The notes: generated from the sequence alone by a model not told the origin. Positions 1 to 9,865 are shown, counted from the first letter of the stretch. The stretch: DNA of 64,000 nt from Chitinivorax tropicus (GCF_014202905.1 NZ_JACHHY010000019.1:1-64000), one strand, 5' to 3'. Numbers and translations are program-made.

Positions 1-29
1 TGGACTTCGTTGAATCTCGCCTTGCGCAT
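1..29 (-). mobile_element. IS3-family transposase OrfA, N-terminal fragment cut by window edge
   Basis: Read on the minus strand, an ATG at 27-29 opens a frame giving MRKARFNEV before the window ends. This closely resembles the start of IS3-family OrfA proteins, which commonly begin MRKSRF followed by a helix-turn-helix. A Shine-Dalgarno AGGAG lies just upstream (complement of about 35-39). Only nine residues are visible, so the IS subgroup and whether the element is intact cannot be judged. Confidence 0.6.
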
Positions 30-71
30 GTGAGCTCCTATCGCCCTCCATGCTAACTAATTCTTGGTATA

Positions 72-90
72 CCGTGGTGGGGAAAGGTCA
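72..90 (-). repeat. Putative terminal inverted repeat of the IS3-type element
   Basis: On the minus strand this stretch begins TGACC and continues with a C-rich run, as IS3-family left ends do (TG...CA termini). It lies 61 bp outside the OrfA start, a normal distance for such elements. If right, the IS ends at position 90 and chromosomal DNA starts at 91. The other end and the target duplication are outside the window. Confidence 0.4.
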
Positions 91-191
91 GGGAACTCCT
101 CGTTTCCGTTGACTGGTTTGTTGGCACTTCCTGCTTGGCAAGTTAATGCCTAATGAAGAGGGAGGAGTCCATCTCATTGATTTAGTTTTTC

Positions 192-1025
192 CTACTGGCG
201 TATTTCATGGTGATTGTCAAACACCCAGGTTTGTTCACTGCTTCGATAGGGGTTGATATCCAGGCCGCCTCGTCGGGTGTATCGTGCCCAGACTTCCAGC
301 TTGGTCGGTTTGCAGCGCTGCTGGATGTCCATGTAGATACGCTCCACGCACTGCTCGTGGAATTCGTTATGGTCACGGAAAGAAATGATGTATTTCAGTA
401 ACCCGGCCCGGTCTATCGGCTGGCCGGTATATCGAATTGAGACCATCCCCCAATCCGGTTGTCCGGTGACTAGGCAGTTGGATTTCAGCAAGTGCGAGTA
501 GAGCCACTCGGAGACTGGTGGCTGGGCTGAGTCGGTGGTCAGCAACGCTGGGGCGGGCTGGTAGGTATCTATTTCGACATCCAGCTCATCCAACAGCACC
601 CCATTTGGCACGGCAAAGTGACGATGTGATAGTACGTTGACAGGTGATATCTGGACTTTGACGGGGCTGCCGGCGGCTTGACTCAGATCGGTGGTGATAG
701 TGTTGCTCACTTCATCCAGGCTGCTGAAGCGGGTCTGGTTGAATGAGTTCAGGTACAACTTCAATGATTTCGATTCAATCAGGCAGGGTGAGCAGGCGGG
801 CACGCGGAAGGTACCAATAGCTACCACGGGCTTGCCTCGTGCATTCAGCCACGAGAGCTCATAGGCATTCCAAAGATCTTCACCCCAGAAAGGCAAGGCA
901 GCTTCTGCAATGCCAATTTCGGCCCGTTTGCCAACGCGGAGAATCGGGTGCAGCAGGCTGGGGGTATATTGGCTAAGGTAGCTCACCGCTTTGCCAAGCG
1001 GGGAGGCTTCAGGGGTATTGTGCAT
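192..1025 (-). CDS. queF: NADPH-dependent 7-cyano-7-deazaguanine (preQ0) reductase QueF
   Basis: QueF reduces the nitrile of preQ0 to the amine preQ1 in queuosine tRNA-modification biosynthesis in the cytoplasm. The 277-residue product matches the long E. coli-type QueF (about 280 residues, two fused T-fold halves). Visible signatures are [17 protein letters not shown] (about residues 84-100), the nucleophile region [15 protein letters not shown] with C184 and D191, and [14 protein letters not shown] near the C-terminus. An upstream in-frame start at 1166 would add 47 residues without family resemblance, so I chose the ATG at 1025. It stands alone, followed 210 bp upstream by the ygiQ-type gene on the same strand. 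Confidence 0.95.
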   Translation of the reverse strand: MHNTPEASPLGKAVSYLSQYTPSLLHPILRVGKRAEIGIAEAALPFWGEDLWNAYELSWLNARGKPVVAIGTFRVPACSPCLIESKSLKLYLNSFNQTRFSSLDEVSNTITTDLSQAAGSPVKVQISPVNVLSHRHFAVPNGVLLDELDVEIDTYQPAPALLTTDSAQPPVSEWLYSHLLKSNCLVTGQPDWGMVSIRYTGQPIDRAGLLKYIISFRDHNEFHEQCVERIYMDIQQRCKPTKLEVWARYTRRGGLDINPYRSSEQTWVFDNHHEIRQ

Positions 1026-1236
1026 GGTCAATTCGTCTTGTAATGAAACGGCCCGGCCCTGGTGACAGGATTTGATGATCCGCTGATTCGCATTTTGGGC
1101 AGGGGCCAGGGCAACACTTAGGATGAAGGATCGGGCATCATCTCGATGTGGTGATGCCTCTCCCAATTCTACCCAATAATGACCGGGCAGGCTCTATTGA
1201 CGCGGCTTCATAGCCCGGCCAGCCGAGCCTGGAGAG

Positions 1237-3405
1237 TCAGCGTGGGCCTCGGCTCTTCAGTGGTTGGGGTTGAGGCCGGTTTCGCCCTGCGGTGCCGGGC
1301 TTAGTACGGCTTGCGCTGGACTTCCCATAGCTCGGTGCGTGCTGGCGCTCTCCGATCCGAGGAGCCGGGATCAAATGATGCGGTGCATTGCCGATCAGGT
1401 CACGACGCCCCATGCGGATCAGGGCCTCACGTAACAAGGGCCAGTTTTCCGGGTCATGGTAACGTAAGAATGCCTTATGCAGCTTGCGCCGCTGCCCGTC
1501 ACGGATCACTTCGACTTTTTCAGAGCTGCGCGCCACTTTGCGGAGCGGATTGCGCCCGGTATGCCACATGGTGGTGGCCAAGGCCATTGGCGTAGGGGTG
1601 AATGATTGCACCTGATCGGGTTTGAAGTTATTCCGTTTCAACCACAAGGCCAGGTTCAGCATGTCTTCATCACTGGTACCAGGGTGGGCAGCAATGAAAT
1701 AAGGGATCAGATATTGTTTTTTGCCCGCCTGCGCCGAGAAACGCTCGAACAGTGCCTTAAATCGCTCGAAGGTGCCAATGCCCGGCTTCATCATTTTGCT
1801 GAGCGGCCCTTCTTCGGTATGCTCAGGCGCAATCTTGAGGTAACCGCTGACATGGTGGGTGACCAGCTCTTTGATGTACTCGGGGGATTCGACCGCCAAG
1901 TCATAGCGCAAGCCGGAGCCAATGGTGACTTTCTTCACGCCTGGCAGGGTACGCGCCTTGCGATAGAGCTGGATCAAGGGTGCATGATCGGTGTTCAGAT
2001 TTTCACAGATGCCAGGGTAGACGCAGCTTAAACGGCGGCATGATGATTCGATCTTCGGGTCTTTACAGGCCAACCGGTACATATTGGCGGTCGGGCCACC
2101 CAGATCAGTGATGTGACCGGTAAAGCCCTTGGTCTTGTCTCGGATCTCTTCGATCTCGTGCAGGATCGATTCCTCTGAACGGCTTTGGATGATGCGCCCC
2201 TCGTGCTCGGTAATTGAACAGAAGGTACAACCGCCAAAGCAACCGCGCATGATATTGATCGAGAATTTGATCATGTCCCAAGCTGGGATGCGTGCATCAC
2301 CATAGCTTGGATGCGGGTTGCGTGCATATTGCAAGCCATACACATAGTCCATCTCCGCCGTGGTCAGCGGGATCGGGGGAGGATTGAGCCAGACATCGCG
2401 CTCACCATGCAATTGCACCAACGCCCGCGCGTTGCCAGGATTCGATTCAAGGTGCAATGTGCGGCTTGCATGGGCATATAGCACCGGGTCATGCGCCACG
2501 GCTTCATACGATGGGATGCGGATCACCGTGCGAGCACGCTGCGCTTTACGGGCAGCCAAGCGTTCGTCACGCGATACGATGCGCACCGTTTGGGCACCGG
2601 CAGGGGCCGTGACTGGTGCCGCACCGGCGGGCTCCATGGCGTAGGGGTCGGGGTGTGGATCGACTTTACCTGGCATATCGACGGTGGAGGAATCCATTTC
2701 GCACCAATCATCATCGGGCAGCCACTGATGCGGCGCCATGAAAGCCGTACCGCGCACATCCCGGATCTGGCTCAGGCGCTCGCCGGCGGCTGCACGATGG
2801 GCGATCTCGACCAAGGCCCGCTCAGCATTGCCAAACAGTAACAAGTCTGCTTTGGAATAGATCAGCGCAGATTGTCGTACCTTATCGCTCCAGTAGTCAT
2901 ATTGCGCGATGCGTCGCAAGGAAGCTTCGATCCCGCCAATCATCACATCTACCCCTGGAAACGCCTCTTTACAGCGCTGGGCATACACCATGCAGGCCCG
3001 GTCCGGACGTTTGCCAGATGCGGCATGGGGTGTATAGGCATCGTCCGAGCGGGGCTTACGGTCTGCCGTGTACCGGTTGATCATGGAATCCATGTTGCCC
3101 GCCGTCACGCCAAAGAACAGACGTGGCTTGCCTAATGATCGAAACGCCTCTGCCGACTGCCAGTCGGGCTGTGAAATGATGCCGACTCGGAAGCCTTGCG
3201 CCTCAAGCAAGCGGCCCACCAGCGCCATCCCAAAGCTGGGATGATCGATATAGGCATCGCCGGTGACAAGAATGATGTCGCACACATCCCAACCCAACTG
3301 TGCCATCTCGGCCCGGCTCATGGGCAGGAAAGGAGCAGGCCGGCTGGCAGGAGAGTTGATCGGGTAGGAGAAAATCGGTTTGGCGGGTGCGAGAACGTTG
3401 GTCAT
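1237..3405 (-). CDS. ygiQ: YgiQ family radical SAM protein
   Basis: A 722-residue member of the YgiQ family, a widespread radical-SAM family (UPF0313) of unknown reaction. The iron-sulfur motif CFGGCTFC places the three cluster cysteines at C389, C393 and C396 in CxxxCxxC spacing. The N-terminal part ([20 protein letters not shown]) is the typical YgiQ start. The C-terminal tail is rich in Arg, Pro and Ser. A TTG eight codons upstream (3429) is possible, but ATG at 3405 fits the family. Nothing in the neighbourhood indicates a substrate. Confidence 0.9.
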   Translation of the reverse strand: MTNVLAPAKPIFSYPINSPASRPAPFLPMSRAEMAQLGWDVCDIILVTGDAYIDHPSFGMALVGRLLEAQGFRVGIISQPDWQSAEAFRSLGKPRLFFGVTAGNMDSMINRYTADRKPRSDDAYTPHAASGKRPDRACMVYAQRCKEAFPGVDVMIGGIEASLRRIAQYDYWSDKVRQSALIYSKADLLLFGNAERALVEIAHRAAAGERLSQIRDVRGTAFMAPHQWLPDDDWCEMDSSTVDMPGKVDPHPDPYAMEPAGAAPVTAPAGAQTVRIVSRDERLAARKAQRARTVIRIPSYEAVAHDPVLYAHASRTLHLESNPGNARALVQLHGERDVWLNPPPIPLTTAEMDYVYGLQYARNPHPSYGDARIPAWDMIKFSINIMRGCFGGCTFCSITEHEGRIIQSRSEESILHEIEEIRDKTKGFTGHITDLGGPTANMYRLACKDPKIESSCRRLSCVYPGICENLNTDHAPLIQLYRKARTLPGVKKVTIGSGLRYDLAVESPEYIKELVTHHVSGYLKIAPEHTEEGPLSKMMKPGIGTFERFKALFERFSAQAGKKQYLIPYFIAAHPGTSDEDMLNLALWLKRNNFKPDQVQSFTPTPMALATTMWHTGRNPLRKVARSSEKVEVIRDGQRRKLHKAFLRYHDPENWPLLREALIRMGRRDLIGNAPHHLIPAPRIGERQHAPSYGKSSASRTKPGTAGRNRPQPQPLKSRGPR

Positions 3406-3542
3406 CAGTGCTTCGGTTGGACAGAACAAGCCCTATATTGTCTCAGATTTGATCGCCCCTTGCGGGAAAAAGTTGTGTTTTCATCAACATACCCCGGCCC
3501 GGTCGGGATAACCACAATCGACATCCGGCCCAAGGTGCAGCG

Positions 3543-3580
3543 CCAGACAAAAAGCCGGGTTCCCCCGGCCTTTTGTCTGG
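3543..3580 (-). terminator. Rho-independent terminator of the 5'-nucleotidase gene
   Basis: On the minus strand a GCCGGG/CCCGGC stem with a GGAA loop is followed by TTTTTG. The pairing extends outward through AGACAAAA/TTTTGTCT, so the hairpin could also work in the other direction. It starts 17 bp beyond the stop codon at 3598. Confidence 0.85.
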
Positions 3581-3597
3581 ATCGAACCGGACTCAAC

Positions 3598-5265
3598 TCA
3601 GTTGACGCGTTTGATACGATCCTGCGCACCTGGTGCCACCGGCACATGTGCCTTGAAATAGGCCTCCAGTGCGTCCAGATCGATCATGCCGCCCAGGCGG
3701 TTGGTGCCTTGGTTCAGCACAGTGAAATTGTCCCCACCAGTCGATAGGAAGCTGTTCACGGTGATGCGATACGCTGCAGCAGGGTCGATGGCAACGCCAT
3801 TGAGCTTCATGGATGCTGCAATGACGCGCTCGCCCAAGGGCTTACTGGCATCCCAGGTATAGCTGAAGCCTTTTGACACCTGCAGTACCTTGGGCTTTGC
3901 CTGATTGCCACCCTTCCACTGCTGTTCAAGCAGCTCCTTGACCTCACTGCCTTTCAAGGTCATGGTGACCAGATTGTTGCCGAACGGCTGTGAAGCATAC
4001 AGCTTGCCAAAGCTCACTGTGCCAGATGCATCAGGGGTGATGGGCGCACGGACACCGCCCGGGTTCATGAAAGCAATCTGCGCGCCGCCCAGCTTGGCAT
4101 CCTTTGTCGCCTCCAACTGTGCATCTGCAATCACATCACCCAGTGGCGATTCCCCATCAGCGTTGCTCTCGATGTCCAGCATGGCTGTTGCCCGACCGAC
4201 CGGACGCTCTTCAAGCGGTTTGACCAACTTGCTGACCCGATCGATCAATGCAGTCTGTTTTGCATCCATCGCCACATCAGTCTTGACCACGAGATTGGCG
4301 GCTTTGGACTCGATGATGTCTCGGGTGCGCGGATCGAGTTTGATATCGATCTCAGTCAACAAGCGCCCATAAGACATGGCACTGGTCACCAGCTTGCCAT
4401 TGATATTGCAGTTGTATGCCTGATGGGTATGGCCACTGACCACTATGTCCACGGCCTTGTCGAAACGATTGACGATATCGACGATTGGGCCAGAGATACC
4501 TTTACAGTCGTTATAACTGCCAGCCTGCAGGCCACCCTCATGGATCAACACCACTACGGCTTCAACACCCTGCGATTTCAGCTCTGGAATGAGCTTGTTG
4601 ACTGTCTCTGCCTCATCCCTGAAATCCAGCCCAGTGACACCAGAAGGTGTCACGACAGTCGGTGTATCCTTCAGCGTCATGCCGATGAATGCAACAGGAA
4701 TGCCATTGAATTGCTTGATCTGATACGCTGGCAGCAATGTTTTACTGGTAGCGGTGTCCACCACATTGGCCGCCAGATACTTGAATTTGGCACCTTCGAA
4801 ATTCACGCCGCTTCGGCAGCCATCCTCGGCGTGGCAACCGCCATTCTGCATGCGCAACAGCTCGTCTTTGCCCTCATCGAATTCATGGTTGCCCACTGCG
4901 ATGAAATCCAAGCCCATCAGATTCATCGATTCGATCGTCGGCTCATCATGGAACAGCGATGACAGCAATGGGCTCGCGCCGATCAGATCCCCGGCGGAAA
5001 CCACCACATGGTTCGGGTTCTTGGCACGCAGCATGTTGATCCAAGTCGCCATCGCCTCTGACCCACCTGCAGGCACTTTCGCCACTTTGCTTGGGTCTGC
5101 GGGATCAGGCACCGACACCGTACCTGGCGACTTCAGGTTGCCATGAAAATCATTGAACGCAATGATCTTGGCCTCAACCGGCCCCTGCCCTTCGCGAATA
5201 CTTTGACACCCGCTCAGCGCCGCCGCCAAGGCCAGTGACAGCGTTACCAGTTTGAATTTGAACAT
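3598..5265 (-). CDS. Lipoprotein 5'-nucleotidase / 2',3'-cyclic phosphodiesterase family (UshA-like)
   Basis: A 555-residue bifunctional metallophosphatase, expected to hydrolyse nucleotides or UDP-sugars in the periplasm. The start is a lipoprotein signal peptide ending LSGC at about residue 19, so the protein should be lipidated. Calcineurin-like metal motifs are visible: FNDFHGN, GNHEFDEG and VSGHTHQAYN. The C-terminal half carries the 5'-nucleotidase domain (GGVRAPI; later STGGDNF). GAGGAAG precedes the ATG with good spacing, fixing the start. A strong terminator follows. The lipid anchor differs from soluble E. coli UshA; the exact substrate cannot be read from sequence. Confidence 0.9.
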   Translation of the reverse strand: MFKFKLVTLSLALAAALSGCQSIREGQGPVEAKIIAFNDFHGNLKSPGTVSVPDPADPSKVAKVPAGGSEAMATWINMLRAKNPNHVVVSAGDLIGASPLLSSLFHDEPTIESMNLMGLDFIAVGNHEFDEGKDELLRMQNGGCHAEDGCRSGVNFEGAKFKYLAANVVDTATSKTLLPAYQIKQFNGIPVAFIGMTLKDTPTVVTPSGVTGLDFRDEAETVNKLIPELKSQGVEAVVVLIHEGGLQAGSYNDCKGISGPIVDIVNRFDKAVDIVVSGHTHQAYNCNINGKLVTSAMSYGRLLTEIDIKLDPRTRDIIESKAANLVVKTDVAMDAKQTALIDRVSKLVKPLEERPVGRATAMLDIESNADGESPLGDVIADAQLEATKDAKLGGAQIAFMNPGGVRAPITPDASGTVSFGKLYASQPFGNNLVTMTLKGSEVKELLEQQWKGGNQAKPKVLQVSKGFSYTWDASKPLGERVIAASMKLNGVAIDPAAAYRITVNSFLSTGGDNFTVLNQGTNRLGGMIDLDALEAYFKAHVPVAPGAQDRIKRVN

Positions 5266-5911
5266 TCCGAAACTTCCTCACAAATTGATCTATCCACCCA
5301 CACCACCCAGATTGCTTATCATGTGAGACGGTGCCCCGGTGAAACATGCTTCCGCAACCCCGATCCCTGTGCCTGCTCATGCACCATAGTCGATACCGGG
5401 GCAGTTTGTGGCTGCTCGCGACACATTGCTGCACGAGCGGATTCCACTGCATCAAGCGCGGTCTGCCGGGTCGGCAGGCCCTTGCATCGGCCATGACAGC
5501 CGACACCCTTCACCCCAGCCCTTTGCGCAATCAGGCAGTCTGTCCGTGATGAAAACGGGCTACGTCATCACCGCACACACCCCATTGGTGATCGTTGCGC
5601 CGCCCCCGCTTGGCGAGCTGGCCAACCGGGTTTCACGGAATCCGCGGATTTTAACAAAGTGTCGTCCATCCTCCCTAATTTCTATCAATCCAGGCCATGG
5701 AAGGTGGACGTTTCAAATGCTGCTGATATGGCTCATCAACCATGGCCAATCAGGTGCCGAGGCATCACGACACGTCAGATCAACACTGGGAGGATGACAT
5801 CAACAACTGACAAGGGGTGGCGGATATAACTCTGTACCAAGATCCAGAAGATACAGGAGAAAACTGACCTGGCTTTGGCCGCGGATAGCAGGGTGATTGC
5901 ACCCTACTGAT
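5266..5911. other. Intergenic region, 646 bp
   Basis: It separates the 5'-nucleotidase start from the end of the secretion operon, both on the minus strand. It should hold the nucleotidase promoter, but I could not pick out a convincing -35/-10 pair. A weak GC-rich hairpin (CTGCC/GGCAG, 5463-5477) is the only structure seen. Open frames here have no start signals or recognisable proteins. Confidence 0.5.
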
Positions 5912-7258
5912 TCACCGGAAGTCATACCGCACGCTGACGCCGACATCATGGCGCGCGTATTCTGAGATTGGGATATTGGAATGACGGGCAATGTAATCCC
6001 AGCGCAGTTGCACGCTGGTGGATTTGGTGGCCTTCCAAGCCACGCCTGCGCCAACGGACCACTGCCTGTCTTTGCGGTTGATCAGGAAGGCTGGGTTTGC
6101 CCGATCATACTGGCCTCGTAAGGCACCTGCTACGAGATACCACTCGGTATCCACCGTATCGCGCCATACGCCTTGAAAGCGGACACCGCTGAGCCGCGCA
6201 TTGCCATCTGTGCGATCCGCAGCACCGACTTCGCGTGCGCCAAACACTTGGCTGGCCCACTGCCAGCGCTGGCTATCCGGGCTGTAAATCCAGCTCAGGG
6301 ACGAGGCTTGTTGGTCGAAATTGTTGTCTGCCAACCACGGCGCCGGGTACTGGTGGCGCATCAGCTGATTGGAAAACAATAGGTGGTGGTTGGTATTCAG
6401 GCGTTGCCACCAATCGATATTCCCGCCCCAACTACGACGATTGAGCTGCGGGCCCAGAGTTGCCCACTGCCCAATGGCGTTGATGACCACCAGGCTGTCC
6501 CTGAAGCCATACTGCAAACCGGTTCTGACTTCCGCATCATCGGTATGGAACTCGGGAGAATGGCGAAAGCGCTTGAAATTGGTGCGGACGCTGGATACCG
6601 AGCGCAGGGTGCCTGTCAACAGGATCGAGGCATCCCCACCTGCGGTGAAACGTCCATAGCGATCCCGCATTTTCACGTTTTTGGGGTTGAGCTTGACTTG
6701 CAACCCGCCCAGTGCGGGAACGGTCATGAGGTCTTGTCTGGGTGAGGTGTTGATATTCGAATCCCACCCCAATGCAGCATCAACAAAGCCATTGAACACA
6801 TAAGAGCCACTGTCGCTAGGGCGCTCCAATGCAGCCAGATGTCGCATCACCGTGGCCCGCGCTGCAGGTGGCGGCTGCAAGTCCAGGATGGTGTCGAATA
6901 CGGCTTTGGCTCGGATATGGTCGCCCATCATCAGATAGGCCCGGCCAAGGTCCAACCAGGCTGCGGCATGGCGTGGGTTTTGTGCCACAACGCGCTCCAA
7001 TGCAAAGCTGGCAGGCTCTGGCAGGTTATTGGCCAGATAGGCGACACCCAGCAGGTAGTCATAATCCACCTGCCCTGCCCGCTGAATCTCCTCGGGTGCC
7101 AGGAGCTGCAAGGCTTGGCCTGCCTGGTCTTGTTTCAACAGCAACTCTGCCTGATCAAGCAGGTTGGATTCGGTGCCCCACACCGTCGTGGCCGAACCCA
7201 GGCAAAGCACTACCCACCAGCGTACTATGCGCCGGCGCCATATACTGATTTTCTTCAT
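5912..7258 (-). CDS. TPR plus beta-barrel outer-membrane protein, Slam/type XI secretion-like
   Basis: A 448-residue exported protein. An N-terminal signal peptide (basic start, hydrophobic segment ending about residue 29) precedes tetratricopeptide-like helices (about 30-145; LLGVAYLANNLPEPASFALERVV, WLDLGRAYLMMGDHIRAKAVF split across two repeats). The rest (about 155-448) has the alternating pattern of a beta-barrel opening with GFVDAALGWDSNINTSP and ending YDFR. This layout is that of surface lipoprotein assembly modifiers (DUF560), which move barrel-domain cargo across the outer membrane. Its ATG overlaps the FecR gene stop in ATGA, implying translational coupling. Pairing with a cargo-like neighbour supports the assignment, but the specific family is inferred from pattern, not search. 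Confidence 0.65.
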   Translation of the reverse strand: MKKISIWRRRIVRWWVVLCLGSATTVWGTESNLLDQAELLLKQDQAGQALQLLAPEEIQRAGQVDYDYLLGVAYLANNLPEPASFALERVVAQNPRHAAAWLDLGRAYLMMGDHIRAKAVFDTILDLQPPPAARATVMRHLAALERPSDSGSYVFNGFVDAALGWDSNINTSPRQDLMTVPALGGLQVKLNPKNVKMRDRYGRFTAGGDASILLTGTLRSVSSVRTNFKRFRHSPEFHTDDAEVRTGLQYGFRDSLVVINAIGQWATLGPQLNRRSWGGNIDWWQRLNTNHHLLFSNQLMRHQYPAPWLADNNFDQQASSLSWIYSPDSQRWQWASQVFGAREVGAADRTDGNARLSGVRFQGVWRDTVDTEWYLVAGALRGQYDRANPAFLINRKDRQWSVGAGVAWKATKSTSVQLRWDYIARHSNIPISEYARHDVGVSVRYDFR

Positions 7259-9045
7259 GGACGAGACAATACCGCGACACCATTGACAGTTTGCCCTGTC
7301 TGGGTGGTCAACCCAAACCCGGTAGCCAAACCTTTACCCTGCTGACCGACCAGCAACCCTGTGGCGGAACCGGTGCCATGTCCGACTCCACAACCCTTTC
7401 CACTGCACGAGGTCTGCAGTTGCACCTGGCCTACCGCGAAATCCGTGAGCGACTGAAATCCATTCATGCTGCCATGCCAATCCCGCTGTTGCGCATCTGT
7501 CAGGTGGACGTCATATCGGGTGACGCCGGGGTTGCCACCAAACATCACATCCACCGCCATATTGTGGATACGCCCACCCAGGCGGCCATGCTCATCGGTC
7601 AAGCAGGACTGCCCCACGATCTTGTCAAAGGTGAAGGTGCCGTTGATGCGTTGGATCACATCCATGGTAGTGGCGCCACCAGGGGAATAGATGAAATGAT
7701 GGGCAGACACGGCATGATCCTCACCGGTTTCCTGATCAATCTGGAATGCACCCTCCGCACCGCCCGCATACAGCCCCCAGAACACAGGTGCACTATCCAC
7801 CAGCGCACCCCGGAAATGCACCAGCTTGGCGTCGCTTCTGAAGAAGTTGAAGCCTGTATCCGTGTCCGCCATGGCCATCGGGATATTAGTAAGCGGGTCC
7901 AGCAATGTGGCGGCGGACTCCAGGGCTGCATCCATAATGCTGGAATTGAGGACGGTGCCATGCCCCTTGCTCAGTTGGTTCACCCCGACATAGGCCGAGC
8001 CCGCAGGCGCGATTACCATCTCAATGCCATCAAAATCAATGACCACCCGGTTGCTGCTCAATCGCAGGGCCTGCACCACGTCATCCATCGTGGTGTCCTC
8101 GACGCTAGGCATGCTCTTACGAGAGGTGGTGAGCAAATCCGCCGCTGTGGTGCCCAGCATGGCTGGCAACCCATTCAGTCGGGTCGGACTGGCGCCAGGC
8201 GATACGAAACCGACCTGCGTCGGCGCCAGCGCCAATTTGCCACCACCAGCCTCGACCACCGTGCCACCGCTCAACACGCGGTTATAGGTTCCCGCAGCCA
8301 GGCCGTGGCTTGGCTGTGCCACATGGAATACTTCATGATCCGTGCCCCGGATGCCGATCCTGGCCACGGGTGTGGCAATCGCATAGTTCTCTTTATGCAG
8401 CTTGCCGATTTCACCGGTGATGGCACGCAGGCCGCCTTCGACCAAGGTGATCGCAAAACGCTCCGTTCCATCCATCTGGCTGGGGCGGCGGAATGTATCG
8501 ATGACCACGCGTGAATTCTCGTGCAACATCAAACGCCCAGCATCGGCCATATGCAATTGCGCCAAGGCATCATTGGCCACTACCAAGGTATCCCCTTCAC
8601 AGATTGGATCATCTTTTTTCAGATACCGTGGCTCACCGTCAGGCTGCCTGGCAGTGATCGATCCCTTGGCGAACATGACTCGACCGGCAAACAATGCAAG
8701 CTGCCGCCGCCCGGTACCACCCATGCCGTTACCCGCCACCAGACCCGTGCCACCGATACCATTTTCGATGGACTTGTCCTCAGGCTTGCCCAGCCCCGGC
8801 TGGACTCCGGTGCCGCCGATGCCATTATCACGAGGACGACCATCACGTTCTGTCCCGGGCAAAGCACCCGTACCACCGATACCATTGTCGCTAGGAGGCA
8901 GCGTCTGCTGCTGATACCCTGTTCCGCCGATACCGTTGTCCTGCGGCGCCTCGCACACCCCCGCCATGGCAGATGTCGCGAACAGCAGCAACCCCAGGCT
9001 GCAGGCCAGCACCCTATTCAACAATGCGTCAGTTGGACGGCTCAT
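7255..9045 (-). CDS. Secreted FecR-domain protein with NGIGGTG repeats and C-terminal barrel-like domain
   Basis: A 596-residue protein with a type I signal peptide ending AMA at about residue 28. Five copies of an (D/E/G)NG(I/M)GGTG motif follow (residues 36-43, 53-60, 73-80, 94-101, 105-112). A FecR domain spans about 119-270 (GRVMFAKGSITARQ; GIRGTDHEVF). It is not a classical FecR: there is no transmembrane anti-sigma region and no adjacent ECF sigma or receptor. The last about 200 residues are Gly-rich with strand-like alternation ending GLLVGQQGKGLATGFGL and NGVAVLSR. This resembles the barrel domain of TbpB/HphA-type Slam cargo. AGAGGTGA precedes the ATG, and the start overlaps the DUF6502 gene end. 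I infer secreted cargo of the downstream barrel protein. Confidence 0.7.
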   Translation of the reverse strand: MSRPTDALLNRVLACSLGLLLFATSAMAGVCEAPQDNGIGGTGYQQQTLPPSDNGIGGTGALPGTERDGRPRDNGIGGTGVQPGLGKPEDKSIENGIGGTGLVAGNGMGGTGRRQLALFAGRVMFAKGSITARQPDGEPRYLKKDDPICEGDTLVVANDALAQLHMADAGRLMLHENSRVVIDTFRRPSQMDGTERFAITLVEGGLRAITGEIGKLHKENYAIATPVARIGIRGTDHEVFHVAQPSHGLAAGTYNRVLSGGTVVEAGGGKLALAPTQVGFVSPGASPTRLNGLPAMLGTTAADLLTTSRKSMPSVEDTTMDDVVQALRLSSNRVVIDFDGIEMVIAPAGSAYVGVNQLSKGHGTVLNSSIMDAALESAATLLDPLTNIPMAMADTDTGFNFFRSDAKLVHFRGALVDSAPVFWGLYAGGAEGAFQIDQETGEDHAVSAHHFIYSPGGATTMDVIQRINGTFTFDKIVGQSCLTDEHGRLGGRIHNMAVDVMFGGNPGVTRYDVHLTDAQQRDWHGSMNGFQSLTDFAVGQVQLQTSCSGKGCGVGHGTGSATGLLVGQQGKGLATGFGLTTQTGQTVNGVAVLSRP

Positions 9046-9865
9046 CCGTCACCTCTTGTTCAGGTTCACAATAGAAATAGATGCCACAGTTGATGCGCAT
9101 AGGCGCGGCTGGCGGCTGGGTACGATCCGCTTTCATGGCCATGGCTTGCCGGCTCAGCAGTTGCAGCACACTCATGCCTTCTGATTCCGCCAAGGTTTTG
9201 AGCGCCGCCACCTCAGTGGTGGTCAACCCGTCGTAAAACACACATCGCTCCAGAAATGGTGGCAGCGCACCGCTCACGTTATGCGCCACAGCGGCAATGT
9301 GATCGTGCAGGTTCTGCCCCGCAAAAAAGACCTTGTCGTCCTGGCTGGCATTGGGCAGAAACTCTTTCACCTTCAGGTGGACACGATCCTCTGCATCCAC
9401 CGCCACCCGCTGTAGTCGCAGCCATTCATCCAACACCACGCGGGGTCGGATGTCTTTGCTCACCGATTGCACCAGTGCTTCAAACGACTGCCCGCCCCCG
9501 TGGCTCGCCAGTCGCGCCAGAGGCAGAGGATTCCCCGCCTCATCCAGATAGTCGGGCGTGCTTATCCAACGGGCAAACAACTGCGCAGTCAGCGACTCAT
9601 ACGCCAACTTGGCCGTGGGCTCATCCCGCAAGCGCCTGACATCTTTCCGGTGCACTCCGGTCAACAAGCTGATCCGGCTGTCGGTAGGCGGCTTGCCATC
9701 AATCGACAAGGTCTCAGCTTCTTTGACATATGCCTCTTTCAGTAATTCCAACAAGGCCGGGTAAGTCACGCCATTCCCCAACAGCAGGCGAACCAGCGGG
9801 CGTAGCAGATGACGAACAGCGATCAGAAGGCGGGATGAGGGTGCGCCTGGGAGTGGACTGTCCAT
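9029..9865 (-). CDS. DUF6502 family protein
   Basis: A 278-residue soluble protein of the DUF6502 type; function unknown. The N-terminus (LLRPLVRLLLGNGVTYPALLE, continuing to PTDSRISLLTGVHRKDVRRLR; about residues 18-75) looks like a winged helix-turn-helix, so a regulatory role is possible but unproven. It is the first gene of the three-gene unit and overlaps the FecR gene by 17 bp. Starts at 9940, 9907 or 9904 are also open; I chose the ATG at 9865 because the conserved part begins about 15 residues later. No strong ribosome-binding site distinguishes them. Confidence 0.7.
   Translation of the reverse strand: MDSPLPGAPSSRLLIAVRHLLRPLVRLLLGNGVTYPALLELLKEAYVKEAETLSIDGKPPTDSRISLLTGVHRKDVRRLRDEPTAKLAYESLTAQLFARWISTPDYLDEAGNPLPLARLASHGGGQSFEALVQSVSKDIRPRVVLDEWLRLQRVAVDAEDRVHLKVKEFLPNASQDDKVFFAGQNLHDHIAAVAHNVSGALPPFLERCVFYDGLTTTEVAALKTLAESEGMSVLQLLSRQAMAMKADRTQPPAAPMRINCGIYFYCEPEQEVTDEPSN

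Noticed and set aside
1026-1166. 47-residue N-terminal extension of queF
   Set aside because: The extension has no family similarity; [14 protein letters not shown] at 1025 matches QueF starts and gives the normal length.
5346-5797. Open frames of 67-129 codons between the nucleotidase and secretion genes
   Set aside because: No ribosome-binding sites, arginine/proline-rich shadow-like composition and no recognisable motifs.
7291-8514. 407-codon plus-strand open frame
   Set aside because: It lies entirely antisense to the FecR-domain gene and is rich in His, Arg and Gln, as expected for the reverse of a Gly/Thr/Asp-rich reading frame.
7255-9045. Classical FecR anti-sigma factor of an iron-uptake switch
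   Set aside because: There is no ECF sigma gene, no TonB receptor and no transmembrane anti-sigma region; the protein is exported through a signal peptide.
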